From positions 1 to 7,882 of the forward strand of contig JAADDG010000233.1 in the NCBI GenBank assembly GCA_013154075.1: a stretch of 7,882 nucleotides of DNA, written 5' to 3'. The notes below the pieces were generated by a model, which worked only from the letters and a program-made list of their open reading frames with translations, had not been told where the DNA came from and did no database searches. The position numbers and the translations under genes were made by a program. Every line of letters starts with the position of its first letter. Position 1 is the first letter of the stretch. This DNA comes from Campylobacterota bacterium. GTDB lineage: Bacteria > Campylobacterota > Campylobacteria > Campylobacterales > JAADDG01. Shown here piece after piece: positions 6,897-7,882 of this stretch.

Positions 6897-7278
6897 TAAA
6901 AAGCTTATAATACTCTCTACATTAAAAGATATTAAATTCTCTATCAATCTAATTGAGGAAAGATTCAAAGATATTAAAGAAAGCGACGATTTTATCTCTT
7001 CACCAAAAGGATTGGAAAAATTAGACGCAATATCAATGAGACTAATAGCAATAGGAGAGGGAATAAAAAAGATAGATAAACTCTCAAACGGCAAACTGCT
7101 TTGCAACTATCCCAAAATAGATTAGAAAGGCGTAAAAGGAATAAGAGATATTCTCTCTCATCACTATTTCCAAATCGATGCCGAAATTATCTTTGGAGTT
7201 TGTGAAAATAATTTAAAAGAATTGAAAAATAGCATCGACAAAATGATATTAGAGATAGAAAAATCCAACTACCCATAA
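6889..7278 (+). pseudogene. hepT: HepT-type HEPN toxin, interrupted by an in-frame TAG before the active site
   Basis: ATG 6889-6891 opens a HEPN-domain frame that meets TAG at codon 79 (7123-7125). The same frame then stays open to TAA 7276-7278, giving 129 codons, close to normal HepT length. Before the stop the protein has the HEPN helices (DAISMRLIAIGEGIKKI, 46-62) and ends NYPKID. Immediately after it come KGVKGIR and the catalytic motif R86-DILS-H91-H-Y93, an R-x4-H-x-Y ribonuclease site whose Tyr is the usual AMPylation target. Relatives usually have Trp at the stop position (Y-P-x-I-x-W), so one G-to-A change, TGG to TAG, explains it. The 78-residue product lacks the active site and should be inactive unless TAG is read through. 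Sequencing error is an alternative. Confidence 0.85.
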
Positions 7279-7279
7279 T

Positions 7280-7759
7280 TTATAAAGATCCCAATTTGAT
7301 TCTTTGAGCGTGAGTTAGAGCTACGGCTATGGCATCGGTTATATCCAAAGGTTTTATCTCTCCTTTAATTTTTAAAATATTTCTAACCATAAAAGCGACC
7401 TGCTCTTTTGAAGCCTTTGCTTTGCCAGTTAGCGCCCTTTTTACCTGCAAAGGAGTATATTCGTAAAAATTTCCAAACTCCTGCAATATCTTTAGCATCA
7501 AAGCGCCCCTAAATTGAGCCAGTTTTATAACGGTTTTCGGATTGTAGGCAAAAAATATATCCTCCACCGCCACCTCGTCTATCTCATTGGAAGAGAAAAT
7601 AAGCTCTATCCCCTCGCAAAGCTCCATTATCTGATTTTGAAGCTCTCTTTCCTTTATCCTCAAAAGCCCTGCTTCCTTCAAAGAGAGCCTACCTTTATCC
7701 AAATTCACTATCGCATATCCCAAATTTCTGCTTCCGGGATCTATTCCCAAAATATTCAC
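7280..7759 (-). CDS. ruvC: Holliday junction resolvase RuvC (GTG start)
   Basis: A 159-residue RuvC of normal length. It is the RNase H-fold endonuclease that cuts Holliday junctions made by RuvAB during recombination repair. The four catalytic acids are visible: D7 in GIDPGS, E66 in VAVED, and D139 and D142 in LDITDAIAVALTH, with H150 after them. The TGKAKASKEQV segment (111-121) is the usual DNA-binding loop. The start is GTG (7757-7759), with AAGGGA (7767-7772) 7 nt upstream; the conserved N-terminus begins at this codon. It converges on hepT with a 1-nt gap between the two stop regions. Confidence 0.95.
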   Translation of the reverse strand: MNILGIDPGSRNLGYAIVNLDKGRLSLKEAGLLRIKERELQNQIMELCEGIELIFSSNEIDEVAVEDIFFAYNPKTVIKLAQFRGALMLKILQEFGNFYEYTPLQVKRALTGKAKASKEQVAFMVRNILKIKGEIKPLDITDAIAVALTHAQRIKLGSL

Positions 7760-7785
7760 TGAAAAATCCCTTTAAAATCTCTACT

Positions 7786-7813
7786 TTTTCACATATTATT
7801 CACTATGTGAAAA
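7786..7813. repeat. 10-bp perfect inverted repeat upstream of ruvC
   Basis: Arms TTTTCACATA (7786-7795) and TATGTGAAAA (7804-7813) are exact reverse complements separated by 8 nt (TTATTCAC). Centre-to-centre spacing is 18 nt, which suits a dimeric regulator, but the arms also resemble opposed DnaA boxes. Which of the two applies cannot be decided from the sequence. Confidence 0.6.
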
Positions 7814-7846
7814 GCCATTTTAGCGTAAAAAGTGGAGTTTTTAACA

Positions 7847-7876
7847 TATAATTAAATAATTTTCGATAAAATTATT
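7847..7876 (+). promoter_or_regulatory. TATAAT box followed by a 9-bp hairpin at the right edge
   Basis: A plus-strand TATAAT (7847-7852) could drive a gene beyond the window. Just after it AATAATTTT (7855-7863) and AAAATTATT (7868-7876) form a perfect 9-bp stem with loop CGAT. The right arm overlaps the first bases of the exact DnaA box. It may be a promoter with an operator-like site, or part of an origin unwinding element. Confidence 0.35.
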
Positions 7877-7882
7877 CACATA

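Larger units (their letters stand above)
7785..7880 (+). other. Cluster of DnaA-box-like 9-mers (possible edge of oriC / dnaA upstream region)
   Basis: TTATTCACA (7872-7880) is an exact match to TTATNCACA. TTATTCACT (7796-7804) and TTTTTCACA (7785-7793) each differ at one position, and the minus-strand 7805-7813 differs at two. The core ATTCAC also occurs at 7754-7759. The boxes flank AT-rich DNA (about 7841-7871) that could act as an unwinding element. Together with the position upstream of ruvC, this suggests the start of a replication-origin region, with dnaA perhaps beyond the right edge. The assignment is inferred from an incomplete region. Confidence 0.45.

Noticed and set aside
7126..7278. 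Separate small gene starting after the hepT TAG
   Set aside because: There is no usable start codon with a ribosome site near the stop, and the frame continues the HEPN domain exactly. It is the severed end of hepT.

Overview
The window (about 36-38% G+C by eye) looks like chromosomal DNA of a Campylobacterota bacterium (former Epsilonproteobacteria). It has a futalosine-pathway mqnA, a compact moaD-moaE-moeA operon, a flavin-dependent ThyX, AT-rich TATAAT promoters without a clear -35, and a TTATTCACA-type DnaA box near ruvC. Arg codons are mostly AGA/AGG, coding strands are purine-rich and proteins are Lys/Glu-rich. This would suit a thermophilic or vent member of the group (Nautiliales or Nitratiruptor-like), but that assignment is inference.

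Layout. (1) 1-1898, minus: a secreted KP-43-like subtilase, cut by the left window edge. (2) 2064-3960, minus: moaD, moaE and moeA, tightly packed, for molybdopterin synthesis and molybdenum insertion, ending in stem-loops. (3) 4038-4688, plus: mqnA, divergent from moaD across a 77-bp two-way promoter region. (4) 4675-5627, minus: a four-helix membrane protein (DUF4149-like) followed 2 nt later by a NUDIX hydrolase with a TTG start, whose end overlaps the end of mqnA. (5) 5717-6550, plus: thyX with a shortened signature motif. (6) 6609-7278, plus: an MntA/HepT (MNT-HEPN, type VII) toxin-antitoxin pair. The antitoxin is intact, but the toxin carries an in-frame TAG just before its R-x4-H-x-Y active site. 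(7) 7280-7759, minus: ruvC with a GTG start. (8) 7760-7882: an AT-rich region with DnaA-box-like 9-mers and two inverted repeats, plausibly the edge of an oriC/dnaA region.

Most of the window is housekeeping: molybdenum cofactor, menaquinone, dTMP and Holliday-junction resolution. The least ordinary points are the broken HEPN toxin beside an intact antitoxin, the RHR-x6-S ThyX signature, the replication-origin-like right edge, and the di-glycine codons of moaD serving as the Shine-Dalgarno of moaE. I saw no CRISPR array, tRNA, rRNA or insertion sequence.
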